Source of the DNA: Bradyrhizobium liaoningense
GTDB lineage: Bacteria; Pseudomonadota; Alphaproteobacteria; Rhizobiales; Xanthobacteraceae
Direction: 5' to 3'
Assembly (NCBI RefSeq): GCF_018130785.1
Contig: NZ_JAFCJT010000002.1
Location: 1 to 64,000 of the forward strand
DNA length: 64,000 nucleotides
Part shown: in pieces, positions 1 to 9,013 of the stretch
How positions within the stretch are numbered: the first letter of the stretch is position 1
Layout: each line of letters begins with the position of its first letter
The notes under the pieces: model-generated
What the model saw: only the letters and a program-made list of their open reading frames with translations
Databases searched by the model: none
Told to the model about the DNA's origin: nothing
Position numbers and translations under genes: made by a program

Positions 1-140
1 GCACCCGGCCTTCCCTGCGCCCTCTTGGACAAGAGGGTGGCGAGACAAAACAAAGCTCGGGCGAAATGCGCCGCGAGGATGCGAAGGCGTGTCTGCTAGC
101 TGAAACGAGAGTTGGAGGATGCCGACGAGGTCCCTTGCTC

Positions 141-249
141 CGTCATTGCGAGCGCAGCGAAGCAATCCAGAGTCTCTCCGTGGTGGCAGCCTGGATTGCT
201 TCCGCCTTCGCTGAAGCTTCGGCGGACAAGTCGCTGCGCTCGCAATGAC
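141..249. repeat. Intergenic palindromic repeat, family 1 (copy 1)
   Basis: The element starts with cgtcattgcgagcgcagcg and ends with the inverse, cgctgcgctcgcaatgac, with an inner inverted pair gcaatccag / ctggattgc. The same outer and inner arms occur at 28349-28434 and 62236-62315. This copy is longer because about 25 extra bases sit in its right arm. Bases 1-140 to its left hold no gene that I can support. Confidence 0.85.
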
Positions 250-280
250 AATGTGGAGAGACCATGCGACCTCGATCGAT

Positions 281-1006
281 TTAACCCTGAAGCCCGCGCC
301 TCGGCCCCCCATCACCATCGGCTACCACCTCCGGCGCCATCGCCGCCCAGGCACTGGACGCAAACTGCCTTCGCCAGGTCACGATCACCACCGCCGCGGT
401 GGTCACGAACAGCACCCAGGGGCTGACGAACCAGCCGAGATAGCCGAGTGCGAAGAAGAAGGCGCGCTGGCCGCGGTTGAAGTGGCGGCCGGCGGATTCG
501 AACAGGCGCGAGGTGCGGATGACGTGGGCCTCGGCTTCGGGCGTGTCGCGCCGGTCAGCCGGCGGCATGCCGCCGAACAGGATCGCGACATAGTTGAACA
601 GGCGATAGGCCCAGGCGAATTTGAAGAAGGCGTAGACGCATATCAGCACCAGGCCGACGCATTTCAGCTCCCACAGTGCGGGCGAGGGGCTGAGATCGAT
701 CGGCAGCTTGGCGAGGATGGTGATGGCGTCGTTGGTGGCATGCAGCAGTGCCAGCGCGCCGCCGAGCGCGAACAGGCTGGTGGACGCGAAGAAGGCGGTG
801 CCGTTCTGGAGCGAGGCCATGATCTGCATGTCGACCATGCGGGTGTCGCGGTCGAGCAGGCGGCGCACCCAGACCTCGCGATAGCGGTTCATGCGCGCCG
901 ACAGGCTGTCGCGACCGTAGGCCGAGTGCTCCAGCGTCAGGGCATAGACCAGCCATTCAATGATGAAGAAGCCGACCGCCGTGACGTCGACCCAATGCCT
1001 GCTCAT
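281..1006 (-). CDS. DUF599 family integral membrane protein
   Basis: A 241-residue protein of unknown biochemical role in the DUF599 family. Hydrophobic segments lie at about residues 5-25, 69-88, 110-145 and 182-210, so it is an inner-membrane protein with four or five passes. The conserved arginine-rich stretch after the first segment (NRYREVWVRRLLDRDTRMVD) and the length of about 240 fit the family. The ATG follows a GAGGAG about 6 bases upstream on the minus strand. It stands alone, divergent from the glutathione S-transferase gene. Family call good; function unknown. Confidence 0.85.
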   Translation of the reverse strand: MSRHWVDVTAVGFFIIEWLVYALTLEHSAYGRDSLSARMNRYREVWVRRLLDRDTRMVDMQIMASLQNGTAFFASTSLFALGGALALLHATNDAITILAKLPIDLSPSPALWELKCVGLVLICVYAFFKFAWAYRLFNYVAILFGGMPPADRRDTPEAEAHVIRTSRLFESAGRHFNRGQRAFFFALGYLGWFVSPWVLFVTTAAVVIVTWRRQFASSAWAAMAPEVVADGDGGPRRGLQG

Positions 1007-1130
1007 GTCTCACTCCTCGCGAAGACCGCAACGATTGCCACGCGCGGCCGGGTGCGGCAACGATTGATTGGCGGCAGCCGATGGCGCTAAAAGCAGCCGC
1101 ATCGAGAGGACTCAGGGAAGGACCAGCGAC

Positions 1131-1793
1131 ATGGCAGCGCTCAAGCTCGCGATCGGAAACAAGAACTACTCGTCATGGTCGATGCGGCCGTGGCTCGCAC
1201 TGCGCGCCAACGACATCCCGTTCGTCGAGACCGTCATTCCGCTCTACACGGACAATCCCGCCGATAAGGATCAGATCCTGTCCTTCAGCCGCGCCGGCAA
1301 GGTGCCGGTGCTGGTCGACGGCGACATCACGGTGTGGGATTCGCTCAGCATCATCGAGTACGTCGCCGAGCGCTACCCGGAAGTGAAGCTGTGGCCCGAC
1401 GACGTCGCCGCCCGCGCGCACGCCCGTTCGGTGTGCGCCGAGATGCATTCCGGCTTCATGGCCTTGCGCAACGAATGCGGCATGAACCTGCACCGCCCCG
1501 TGCGCGCCGTGACGCTGTCGGCGGACGCCAAGGCCAACATCGCGCGCGTGCAGGAGATCTGGCGCGAGTGCCGGGCGCGCTACGGTGCCAAGGGACCGTT
1601 CCTGTTCGGCCGCTTCGGTGCGGCGGATGCGATGTACGCACCGGTCGTGCACCGTTTCCGCACCTACGCGATCGAGGTCACGCCGGAGACCAGCGCCTAC
1701 ATGGACACGATGATGGCGCTGCCGGCGTTCCAGGAATGGACGCGCGACGGGCTTGCCGAAACGCTCGTCATCGAGAAGTTCGAGACCGTCTAA
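1131..1793 (+). CDS. Glutathione S-transferase family protein
   Basis: A 220-residue cytosolic GST-like protein. The N-terminal thioredoxin-like half opens with the signature NKNYSSWSMRPW, the probable glutathione-activating serine region, and includes the cis-proline motif GKVPVL and the segment WDSLSIIEYVAER. The C-terminal half is helical. The reading frame is open upstream to 1068, but the ATG at 1131 follows a purine-rich GGGAAGG stretch and gives the normal family start. Substrate cannot be told from sequence. It lies 80 bases before the YidB-like gene on the same strand. Confidence 0.9.
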   Translation: MAALKLAIGNKNYSSWSMRPWLALRANDIPFVETVIPLYTDNPADKDQILSFSRAGKVPVLVDGDITVWDSLSIIEYVAERYPEVKLWPDDVAARAHARSVCAEMHSGFMALRNECGMNLHRPVRAVTLSADAKANIARVQEIWRECRARYGAKGPFLFGRFGAADAMYAPVVHRFRTYAIEVTPETSAYMDTMMALPAFQEWTRDGLAETLVIEKFETV

Positions 1794-1874
1794 TCCGCGA
1801 ATGTGATCGGGCGCCGCTTGACGATGTGCAGGACGGCGGCGCTCAATCGCGGAACGCAAGGAGAGGGCACGGCC

Positions 1875-2243
1875 ATGGGACTCTTGGACTCGCTGGAAAA
1901 CAACCCCGCGCTTCGCAGCGCGCTCGGCCAGCTCGGCGCCGCGGTCTTGCCGGCGGTGCTGAACGAGGTGCTCGGCAGCAGCAATCAGGGCGGCCTCAGC
2001 ACGATCGTCGCCAAGCTCCAGCAGTCCGGCTTCGGTGACCAGGTCAAATCCTGGCTCGGCAACGGCCAGAACCTGCCGATCTCGGCCGACCAGCTCCGCG
2101 CCGTGCTCGGCAATGAGACCGTTCGCCAGCTCGCGGCGCGCTACAACATCCCGGTCGACCAGCTCGGCCAGATCCTGGCCCAGGAATTGCCCAAGGCCGT
2201 GGACCAGGCGAGCCCGGAGGGCCATCTGCCCCACACCGCCTGA
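1875..2243 (+). CDS. YidB family protein (DUF937)
   Basis: A 122-residue protein of the YidB/DUF937 family. Family features visible are the MGLLDSL start, repeated short helices rich in Leu and Gln, a GGLSTIVAKLQQSGFGDQVKSW segment near residues 40-60 and the C-terminal NIPVDQLGQILAQELPKAVD stretch. No signal peptide or membrane span is seen. A GGAGAGGG Shine-Dalgarno lies about 8 bases before the ATG. The function of this family is not established; the downstream partner, if any, is unclear. Confidence 0.85.
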   Translation: MGLLDSLENNPALRSALGQLGAAVLPAVLNEVLGSSNQGGLSTIVAKLQQSGFGDQVKSWLGNGQNLPISADQLRAVLGNETVRQLAARYNIPVDQLGQILAQELPKAVDQASPEGHLPHTA

Positions 2244-2446
2244 GGGCGCCGGTTCCAGCGGTATCCGCCACTCGGGTTCCCGCACTATCGCCCTGAAAAT
2301 ACTACCGGATCGGCCTATTTGCCATCCCTGTATACCGCTGGCCAAAACGCCGCATCGCGTGCTATAGGTCAGGCCGGGTTTTCAGCCGGTCCGTCGCAGT
2401 GGGACCCTGGGCACGGCCGGCGCTGTTTGAGTCATGGAGATGGGCG

Positions 2447-2638
2447 TTGAAGCATAAATTCCCCGTGGGAACGCGCGTATTGTTCACTGCCAGCAACGTC
2501 GCGCGCCCGGCTGCGAGTGGCTCATACGAGATCATCCGCTTGCTGCCGACGGATGGCGACGACTGCCAGTATCGCATCAAGAGTTCGACTGAAGCCTTCG
2601 AGCGCGTCGCAAAGGAAAGCCAGCTCGCCCAATCCTGA
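2447..2638 (+). CDS. Small conserved hypothetical protein, TTG start
   Basis: A 63-residue protein. The core reads KFPVGTRVLFTA then GSYEIIRLLPTDGDDCQYRIKS then ERVAKESQL. I recognise this arrangement as a small family of unknown function common in Rhizobiales, with a beta-rich fold suggested by alternating residues. The frame can be extended to a GTG at 2399, but the TTG at 2447 has a GGAG about 8 bases upstream and starts next to the conserved core, so I prefer it. No signal peptide is present. Confidence 0.6.
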   Translation: MKHKFPVGTRVLFTASNVARPAASGSYEIIRLLPTDGDDCQYRIKSSTEAFERVAKESQLAQS

Positions 2639-2795
2639 CGGATGACGGTGCCGCGCGTTGACATCGCGGATGAATTCGCTTCGCTCGCCGTCAAAAGGCC
2701 CCCTTCGCCTCGACAAGCTGCGCCGGGGGCAGTTGCCGAGTCGCGGGGGCTCGCTTTGACCATTCGCTCTTTGCTCGCGTGAGGGGGCGTCGCGC

Positions 2796-3782
2796 ATGAA
2801 CTGGGCATGGGCCACTTCGCTCGACCAAATGTGGCGTTCGCAGGCCTTTCCGATGTGGATGATCCTTGTAGCCGTCGGCTTCCTCGGACTGATTCTCCTG
2901 ATCACGCTGCTGCGCGGCGAAAGGTCGGTTGCCAACGGCGCGCTGACTGTCATCACGCTGCTTTCCATTGCCGTCGCGGTGGCTGCCGCCGTGCGCGGCT
3001 ATGGTCCGGCGGAGGAGGTCGCCCCGGTCGAGGCGCGCGCGCCGGCGTCGGTCATCGCCAGCCTGCCGGCGCTGTCCTGTCTCGACGATCTCGCCGGCAA
3101 CGCGGTCGCGGTCGGTTGCGAGAAGGCGCTGTTCGGTTCGCCTGACGCGGCGGCTGCGGCCGTCTCCTACACTGCCGCCCGGATCGACCGGCTCACCGCG
3201 CTCGGCGATGCCGCGACCGCGGAGAAGAACCTGACGCTGGATATGAAGGTACTGCGCAAGGCGCTGGAGCACGATCGCTACGGCTTCGTCGCGCAGGTGC
3301 TGGTCGTGCGCGACGGCTGCACGCAGTTCGACTGCCCCGCCTTCCGCTCGCTGACCGATCAGCAGCGGGTTGCTGCCAACATGGATTCCCACCTCTACGA
3401 CACGCTGGTCGCGCGCTATTCGCCGGGCTGGAACGTGCCCGCAACGGCATCGGCGATGCCAACCACTGCGGCGCTTGCAGGGATGCCGCCGTCGACGCCG
3501 ACGGGCAAGCCGACCAATGCGGAGTTCCCGAGCGCATCATCGACGCCGCCGGTGAGCATCATGAATCCGGAGCCTGCCATGGCGACGGCGCGCCAGGCGG
3601 CGCCTGCCGCAGGCGCGGCGCCGCGCCCGTCTGCTCCGACCTCGGCGCAGGCCGCCGCTCCAGCGGCGCCGGCTGCGAAGAAGCCGCCTGCGCCGAAGGC
3701 CGCACGTGCGCCGGCCGCCGCACCGGTTCCGCTCGCCCCGCCGGCCCCGGCCCCGGCTCCCGCGGCTGCGGATAACGAATAG
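2796..3782 (+). CDS. Hypothetical membrane protein with Pro/Ala-rich tail
   Basis: A 328-residue protein I do not recognise. Two hydrophobic helices lie at about residues 18-40 and 46-66. A globular region of about 130 residues follows, with cysteines in SLPALSCLDD, VAVGCEKALF and RDGCTQFDCPAF that could pair in the periplasm. From about residue 205 the chain is a low-complexity Pro/Ala/Thr tail, typical of extended cell-envelope linkers. The ATG follows GTGAGGGGGCG. The topology suggests a membrane-anchored envelope protein; no function is assigned. Confidence 0.7.
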   Translation: MNWAWATSLDQMWRSQAFPMWMILVAVGFLGLILLITLLRGERSVANGALTVITLLSIAVAVAAAVRGYGPAEEVAPVEARAPASVIASLPALSCLDDLAGNAVAVGCEKALFGSPDAAAAAVSYTAARIDRLTALGDAATAEKNLTLDMKVLRKALEHDRYGFVAQVLVVRDGCTQFDCPAFRSLTDQQRVAANMDSHLYDTLVARYSPGWNVPATASAMPTTAALAGMPPSTPTGKPTNAEFPSASSTPPVSIMNPEPAMATARQAAPAAGAAPRPSAPTSAQAAAPAAPAAKKPPAPKAARAPAAAPVPLAPPAPAPAPAAADNE

Positions 3783-3824
3783 TTCGGCATTCCAAATGCG
3801 TGGCTGCCCGGCTAATGCTGAGGC

Positions 3825-4265
3825 ATGCCGCTACATCTGATCAAGCTCGCCGTCGGCTGCGACTCCGTCAAGGAATTGAAGGGGTGGATCGCCGAACGGA
3901 TGCAGACCGCCAAGAAAAAGGGTCTGCCGCAACATCACATCCACATCACCCGCATGGTGCCCAAGCGCGACGCCGAGATCCTGGCGGGCGGATCGCTCTA
4001 CTGGGTGATCAAGGGCGAGATCGCCGCGCGTGAAAAGATCATCGGCATCGAGCCGTTCCGCGACAAGGACGGCATCGGCCGTTGCCGGATCGTGATGCAG
4101 CCGAAGGTGATCTCGGTATCGCCGCGGCCGATGCGCCCGTTCCAGGGCTGGCGCTACCTCAGCGACGATTCCGTGCCGCCCGATCTCGGCAAGTCGGCCG
4201 CCGGCTCGATCGCGGCGATGCCGGAGCCGATGCGGCGCGAGTTGCGCGATCTCGGACTGCTCTGA
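3825..4265 (+). CDS. DUF1489 family protein
   Basis: A 146-residue cytosolic protein of the alphaproteobacterial DUF1489 family. The signature runs MPLHLIKLAVGCDSV, then HITRMVPKRDAEILAGGSLYWVIKG, then QPKVISVSPRPMRPFQGWRY, and full length matches the family. No catalytic role is established for it. It ends 10 bases before the stop of the convergent gene at 4275. Confidence 0.92.
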   Translation: MPLHLIKLAVGCDSVKELKGWIAERMQTAKKKGLPQHHIHITRMVPKRDAEILAGGSLYWVIKGEIAAREKIIGIEPFRDKDGIGRCRIVMQPKVISVSPRPMRPFQGWRYLSDDSVPPDLGKSAAGSIAAMPEPMRRELRDLGLL

Positions 4266-4274
4266 CGCGGCCGC

Positions 4275-4733
4275 TCATGGCGGCGTGACGATGTGCAGCC
4301 GCGCCCAGTCGGAGGCGGGCATCACGATCGGGCGTCCGCCTTCGCAGATGGCGTTGCCGGCGCAGGCCTCGACCTCGGTCGCGCCGGCGGTGGCATCCAG
4401 GCCGCGGTCGCGCAGGATGCGGCCCATGCTGACAGCAACATTGAGGTTGGAGCCGCCCCAGCTATGGATGACGAGCGGCAGCTTGTGTCCCGCCTGGCGA
4501 TCGAGAATTGCGATCAGCCGCTTGTAGCTGTCCCATTGCACCGTGCCTTCGGCGGCGATCCAGTCGGAGCAGCCCGGTCCGCAGGCCCCGGCGGGGCCAT
4601 GGGCGACATAGAAGATCATCGCATCCGGCGGCGACCCGTACAGGCCGATCGGCGGGCGCTGTTGTGCCTGCGCGGCAGTCGCGGCGACGAGCGCCAGCAC
4701 GCCGTTCACGATCATCGTGCGGATGAATGACAT
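4275..4733 (-). CDS. Secreted protein, COG3904/ClpP-fold-like
   Basis: A 152-residue protein with a signal peptide (residues 1-23, cleavage after AAQAQ likely). The mature part resembles the periplasmic ClpP-like COG3904 group: an APAGACGP-type segment (HGPAGACGPGC), a statement-like IAAEGTVQWDS, then LPLVIHSWGGSNLNVAVSMGR, which lies where ClpP-like folds carry their Gly-rich oxyanion strand, then a Cys pair around EACAGNAIC. A typical catalytic serine is not obvious; the usual GG-S/N turn is HSWGGSN. Assignment to this fold is an inference. It lies downstream of panC on the same strand. Confidence 0.6.
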   Translation of the reverse strand: MSFIRTMIVNGVLALVAATAAQAQQRPPIGLYGSPPDAMIFYVAHGPAGACGPGCSDWIAAEGTVQWDSYKRLIAILDRQAGHKLPLVIHSWGGSNLNVAVSMGRILRDRGLDATAGATEVEACAGNAICEGGRPIVMPASDWARLHIVTPP

Positions 4734-4809
4734 CCGCTGCCAGCCGGCTCGTTTCCTCGCACCCGATCTTCCATCCGGGCAAGGGAACGCGCAAGATCGA
4801 CCTTGGCGA

Positions 4810-5661
4810 TTACACCGCGATATTGTCGATCAGCCGGGTCGTGCCGAGCTTGGCCGCGACCAGGATCCGCAACGGCCCATCCTTGCGCGAGGTGACCGGC
4901 GCCAGCGTCTCGGCATGGCGCGCCTCGAAATAGTCGAGCGCAAAGCCGGCCGCTGTGATCATCCCGGCGCCGCGCGCCATCGCGGGTGCGATCGCTTCGC
5001 CGGCACGGATGCGCCCGGCGCTGTCCTTCATGGCGCGATAAAGCGTGGTCGCGGTCTGCCGCTCCTCCGGCGAGAGATAGACGTTGCGCGAGGACATCGC
5101 GAGCCCGTCGCGCTCGCGCACGGTCCGAGAGCCGGTCACCTTGACGCCGAGGTCGAGGTCGCGCGCCATCTGCGTCACCACGCGCAATTGCTGAAAGTCC
5201 TTCTCGCCGAAGATCGCGACATCCGGCCGGCACTGCGTGAACAGCTTGCCGACGACGGTGGCGACGCCGCCGAAGAAGTGCGGCCTGAAGCGGTCCTCCA
5301 GGCCCGCCAGCGCCGGTCCCTCCGGCACGATCCGGGTCGCAAAGCCCTCCGGATACATGGCCTCGGCGCCCGGGTGCCAGACGATATCGACGTCCTCGGC
5401 TTCGAGCTTGGCGATGTCGGTCTTCCAGGTCCGTGGATAGGCACCAAAGTCTTCGGTCGGGGCGAACTGGGTCGGGTTGACGAAGATCGACACCACGACG
5501 CGACTCGCGCGCCGCTTGGCGAGGCGCACCAGCGACACATGCCCGTCATGGAGCGCCCCCATGGTCGGGACCAGCGCGATCGTGGCCTTTCGCTTGCGAA
5601 GATTGTCGACGGCGCGTCGCAAGGCGGGGACCGTGCGGGCGATCAAGGGGCTTCGTGACAT
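4810..5661 (-). CDS. panC: Pantothenate synthetase
   Basis: PanC joins pantoate and beta-alanine with ATP in the cytosol, the last step of vitamin B5 synthesis before CoA. The 283 residues show the family landmarks in order: [14 protein letters not shown] (HIGH-like ATP site), FVNPTQF, the pantoate-binding GAEAMYP, a [10 protein letters not shown] segment, FGEKDFQQL, and the KMSKS-like [13 protein letters not shown]. Length is normal. panB is not adjacent in this window. The ATG at 5661 begins [11 protein letters not shown], the usual family start position. Confidence 0.97.
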   Translation of the reverse strand: MSRSPLIARTVPALRRAVDNLRKRKATIALVPTMGALHDGHVSLVRLAKRRASRVVVSIFVNPTQFAPTEDFGAYPRTWKTDIAKLEAEDVDIVWHPGAEAMYPEGFATRIVPEGPALAGLEDRFRPHFFGGVATVVGKLFTQCRPDVAIFGEKDFQQLRVVTQMARDLDLGVKVTGSRTVRERDGLAMSSRNVYLSPEERQTATTLYRAMKDSAGRIRAGEAIAPAMARGAGMITAAGFALDYFEARHAETLAPVTSRKDGPLRILVAAKLGTTRLIDNIAV

Positions 5662-5944
5662 CAGAACTCGACAGGGTTGGGAATGGGAAGCGGGTGCGTC
5701 CCGGCGCCCGGCCGGCTAACCTTAACAAGCGGCGATCGTGGACGCCATGCGTTCGAATGCGGCACAGCATCCCGCGCGAAGCCGCGCACGATGTCGACAT
5801 GATGGGCTGGATCACAGACGAGAGACGGCGCCGCGATTCTTGTTGAAGAACGGCGCGCTGCGATTTGCATTTGCTGTCACGCATTTCACTTGACCGCAGA
5901 CGCGACCAACTCGAAGATATTCGTCAGGGGTGTTGAGGATCGCT

Positions 5945-6868
5945 ATGCTTGTGCAGGCTAGCCAAGGCCAATCCGGCTCGGCGCATGTCGTCGTGCTCGG
6001 CAACGAGAAGGGCGGCTCTGGCAAATCGACCACCGCGCTACATATCGCGGTCGCGCTGCTGAAGGCCGGCCAGCGCGTCGCCACCATCGACCTCGACTGC
6101 CGTCAGCAGAGCTTTACCCGCTACATCGGCAACCGTTCCGCCTGGGCCCGCCGCACCGGTCTCGGCCTCGAGCTGCCGGTGCATCGCTGCATCAAGCTCG
6201 GCGAGACCATGCAGATCGCCGAGAACGAGAATTCCGAGTTCCAGCAGTTCATGGAGGCGGTCTCGGCGGTCGAGAGCAATTTCGACTTCATCGTCATCGA
6301 TACGCCCGGCACCGACAGCTATCTGATGCGTCTCGCGCACTCGATGGCCGACACGCTGGTCACGCCGATCAACGACAGCTTCCTCGATTTCGATGTGCTC
6401 GGCACCGTCGATCCCGCCAACTACGCAGTGACGGGCGAGAGCCACTATGCCGAGATGGTGCGGGATGCCCGCCGCAAGCGGCGCCAGTTCGACGGCTCCT
6501 CGACCGACTGGATCGTCATGCGCAACCGCCTGTCGATGCTCGGCTCCCGCAACAAGCAGCTCGTCGCCGATGGTCTCAAGGATTTGTCGCTGCGGCTCGG
6601 CTTCCGCTACGTCGACGGCTTCGCCGAGCGTGTCGTCTATCGCGAGTTTTTTCCGCGTGGTCTGACCGCGCTCGACGAGATCGACGAGGCCACGCTCGGC
6701 ATGCGGCCCAACCTTGGCCATCTCACCGCGCGGGAAGAGGTGACGGGCCTGCTTCGCCAGCTCAAGCTGCCGCTCGACGAGCGCGGCCGCCGTCGTGCGG
6801 CCAATCGCGCCGAGTGGTTTAGCCAGGTCGACAAGCCACTCGAGGTCCACGACATCATCGGCGCCTGA
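5945..6868 (+). CDS. mipZ: Division-plane positioning ATPase MipZ
   Basis: MipZ is a ParA/MinD-type ATPase which, in Caulobacter and relatives, rides on ParB near the origin, forms a polar gradient and inhibits FtsZ so that division happens at midcell. The 307 residues carry the deviant Walker A KGGSGKST at 22-29, the switch region FIVIDTPGTDS and a family-typical YVDGFAERVVYREFFPRGLT. A GTG is possible 15 bases upstream, but the ATG at 5945 is spaced well from GAGG. It is transcribed alone; panC diverges from it. Confidence 0.95.
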   Translation: MLVQASQGQSGSAHVVVLGNEKGGSGKSTTALHIAVALLKAGQRVATIDLDCRQQSFTRYIGNRSAWARRTGLGLELPVHRCIKLGETMQIAENENSEFQQFMEAVSAVESNFDFIVIDTPGTDSYLMRLAHSMADTLVTPINDSFLDFDVLGTVDPANYAVTGESHYAEMVRDARRKRRQFDGSSTDWIVMRNRLSMLGSRNKQLVADGLKDLSLRLGFRYVDGFAERVVYREFFPRGLTALDEIDEATLGMRPNLGHLTAREEVTGLLRQLKLPLDERGRRRAANRAEWFSQVDKPLEVHDIIGA

Positions 6869-7046
6869 GGCGGCGGTATATCGCTACTTCCGGCCGATTG
6901 ACGCTACCCGTTCCGGCCGGAACCGAGCGCGGACCCGGGCGTTTTCACCCTGTGTTTACCGCGAAATTGAACCCAATTGAGACCGGTTGCGTCGGATGGT
7001 GGCCTGCACCTGACGTGGCGGGCTGAAAACGGGATGCCCAAGAAAC

Positions 7047-7061
7047 GTGTGCGCCGCACAA
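7047..7061. promoter_or_regulatory. Palindromic box, probable PhaR site
   Basis: The core TGTGCGCCGCACA (7048-7060) has perfect 6-base arms around one base. The identical 13 bases occur at 12075-12087 in front of the phasin gene. The box is 151 bases upstream of the hydrolase ATG at 7212. The 343-base gap 6869-7211 holds this box, the dyad at 7097-7114 and otherwise nothing I can call. Link to the polyhydroxyalkanoate repressor PhaR is inferred from the phasin copy. Confidence 0.55.
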
Positions 7062-7096
7062 TGAAAGGGCTGCAAGTTCACAATATTTAGCCTTCC

Positions 7097-7114
7097 TGTC
7101 ACGCGGCTGTGACA
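7097..7114. promoter_or_regulatory. Inverted repeat upstream of alpha/beta hydrolase
   Basis: TGTCAC and GTGACA flank a six-base spacer, giving an 18-base dyad about 98 bases before the ATG at 7212 and followed by an AT-rich catatatta that could be a -10 element. It is a possible regulator site; the protein that would bind it is unknown. Confidence 0.35.
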
Positions 7115-7211
7115 TATATTAGGGAATAGGCGACCAGGGGCCGAAGAGCTCCGGAAGAACACGATTTTCAACAGGGATTCAGGCCGCAAGAGCCTGAGGC
7201 TGAGGACGAAA

Positions 7212-8072
7212 ATGAAGCGTGGAATTGCCGTTCTGGTTTCGGTCAGTGCCCTCTGCGGCGTCGCCTATTTCACGGCGAGCAAGTGGGCCATCAAACACGA
7301 GACCATCACCTTCTACGACGCCTCGCGCGACAACCGTCCCGTGCCTGTCGATATCGCGGTCCGCCGCGACAAGGAAATGCAGGCCAATGCCGGCATGATC
7401 ACGCTGCCTGTTGCCGTGATCAATCACGGCAACACTGTCAAGAATACCGAGTACGGCTTCCTCGCCAACATCTTCGCGGCGCGCGGCTATATGGTCGTGA
7501 GCCCGCAGCATGATTTGCCGACCGATCCTCCCATGGTGACCAAGCCCGGCGAGCTTTATGTCGGCCGGCTGCCGCAGATCCTGCGCGGCGTTGCCAACAT
7601 TCATCTCGCCATGCAGGAGATGAAGAAGGTTCAGCCCAATGCCGACTACGACAGGGTGACGATGGTCGGCCATTCCATGGGCGGCGACATCACGATGTAT
7701 TTCGCCAAGCAGTATCCGGATGAAGTCAAGAAGGTCGTCACGCTCGACAATCTGCGCGTGCCCTTCGTCACTGCCGGCAAGTTCAAGATCCTGTCGTTCC
7801 GTTCGCAGGATCCTCAGTTCAAGACCGACGCGGGTGTGATCCCGACCGACGAGGAATGCGAGAAGGCCGGCATCCAGGTCGTGAAGACCGAATTCCAGCA
7901 CAACGATATGCGCGACACCGGTCCGGATGCGGCCAAGAACTCGATCCAGGGTATGCTCGACAAGTTCCTGAGCGATACCGACAGCGCCGTGGCGCCCGTC
8001 GATACGCGCTCGGCCCCGCCCAAGATCCTCGAGCCCGGTCCGGTTGCTCTGATGGCGCCTGCCAAGAGCTGA
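7212..8072 (+). CDS. Secreted or membrane-anchored alpha/beta hydrolase
   Basis: A 286-residue alpha/beta hydrolase. An uncleaved or cleaved N-terminal signal segment spans residues 4-24. The fold markers are NHGNTVKN (oxyanion loop), ARGYMVVSPQHD, and the nucleophile elbow GHSMGG with Ser155; a probable acid follows in VTLDNLRVPF and a His in EFQHNDM. The last 35 residues are Pro/Ala-rich. The substrate is unknown. The same palindrome found upstream of the phasin gene lies in its promoter, which hints at a polyester or storage link, but the protein could be any esterase. Confidence 0.8.
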   Translation: MKRGIAVLVSVSALCGVAYFTASKWAIKHETITFYDASRDNRPVPVDIAVRRDKEMQANAGMITLPVAVINHGNTVKNTEYGFLANIFAARGYMVVSPQHDLPTDPPMVTKPGELYVGRLPQILRGVANIHLAMQEMKKVQPNADYDRVTMVGHSMGGDITMYFAKQYPDEVKKVVTLDNLRVPFVTAGKFKILSFRSQDPQFKTDAGVIPTDEECEKAGIQVVKTEFQHNDMRDTGPDAAKNSIQGMLDKFLSDTDSAVAPVDTRSAPPKILEPGPVALMAPAKS

Positions 8073-8201
8073 CACCGACACCGCTCCGATCGTCAGCACG
8101 ACTTGCAAAGTCTCCGTCGGCATCCGCCCGCGGAGACTTTGCACATTGACCGGGCAGCATGCGCTATCCACATTAGCCGCTCACGCAGGAAGCGAGCAGG
8201 G

Positions 8202-8945
8202 ATGCCCGGCGAACCCGTCAAACCGCGTGGCCGCGATGCCGTCTCGAGCCAACCCGGCGGCGCGTTGCCTCAAGCCAGCACCTCGGAGGACATCGCCGCG
8301 TTCGTCGCCAAGGCGCGTGCGCTGTCGCCGCATGCCCCCGGCGCGAAGGGGCGGCTGATTTTCGCGCTGGATGCGACGATGAGCCGGCAGCCGACCTGGG
8401 ACATGGCCTGCGCGCTCCAGGCAGACATGTTCCGCGAGGCCGCAGCCATCGGCAGCCTCGACATCCGGCTCGTCTATTATCGCGGCTTCAACGAGTGTCG
8501 CGCCACGGGCTGGATCTCCGACAGCGCCAGGCTCGCGACGCTGATGAGCAAGATCGACTGTCGCGGCGGCGACACACAGATCGGCAAGGTGCTGAGCGAC
8601 GTGCGGCGCGAGGCGGTCGCTTCGGGCGTGCGTGCTGTCGTCTTCGTCGGCGATGCCATGGAGGAGAAGGTCGACGAACTCTGTGCCAAGGCCGGCGAGC
8701 TCGGCATGCTCAAGGTGCCCGTGTTCGTGTTTCAGGAAGGCAGCGACGCCGTGGCCGAGCAGGCCTTTCGCGAAATCGCGCGGCTGACCGGCGGGGCGTG
8801 GTGCCGGTTCGATCCCGGTGCGGCAGCGCAGCTCCGTGAGCTGTTGCGGGCAGCCGCAGCCTATGCCGCCGGGGGGCGCGAGGCGCTGCTGAAACTGGCG
8901 CAAAGCGCGAGCGGCGCGGCTACGTTGATCGGCCAGATGAAGTAG
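8202..8945 (+). CDS. VWA domain-containing protein
   Basis: A 247-residue cytosolic protein with a von Willebrand factor A domain. The metal-ion site is DATMS at 57-61 (D-x-T-x-S rather than the usual D-x-S-x-S), with the later site residues probably in GGDTQIG and FVGDAMEE. No signal peptide or transmembrane span is seen. The ATG at 8202 has GAGCAGGG just upstream; the open frame back to 8103 looks non-coding. It is followed after 68 bases by the membrane J-domain gene, so the two are probably co-transcribed. Function unknown. Confidence 0.85.
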   Translation: MPGEPVKPRGRDAVSSQPGGALPQASTSEDIAAFVAKARALSPHAPGAKGRLIFALDATMSRQPTWDMACALQADMFREAAAIGSLDIRLVYYRGFNECRATGWISDSARLATLMSKIDCRGGDTQIGKVLSDVRREAVASGVRAVVFVGDAMEEKVDELCAKAGELGMLKVPVFVFQEGSDAVAEQAFREIARLTGGAWCRFDPGAAAQLRELLRAAAAYAAGGREALLKLAQSASGAATLIGQMK

Positions 8946-9013
8946 TGCTGGCGCGGTCTGTCGCGGGACAAGGACACCATGCTTTTTGACAATCGGGCGA
9001 CTATATTCCGGCC

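Noticed and set aside
1..140. Partial gene at the left edge
   Set aside because: No frame reads as a protein; frames are short and stop within 80 bases.
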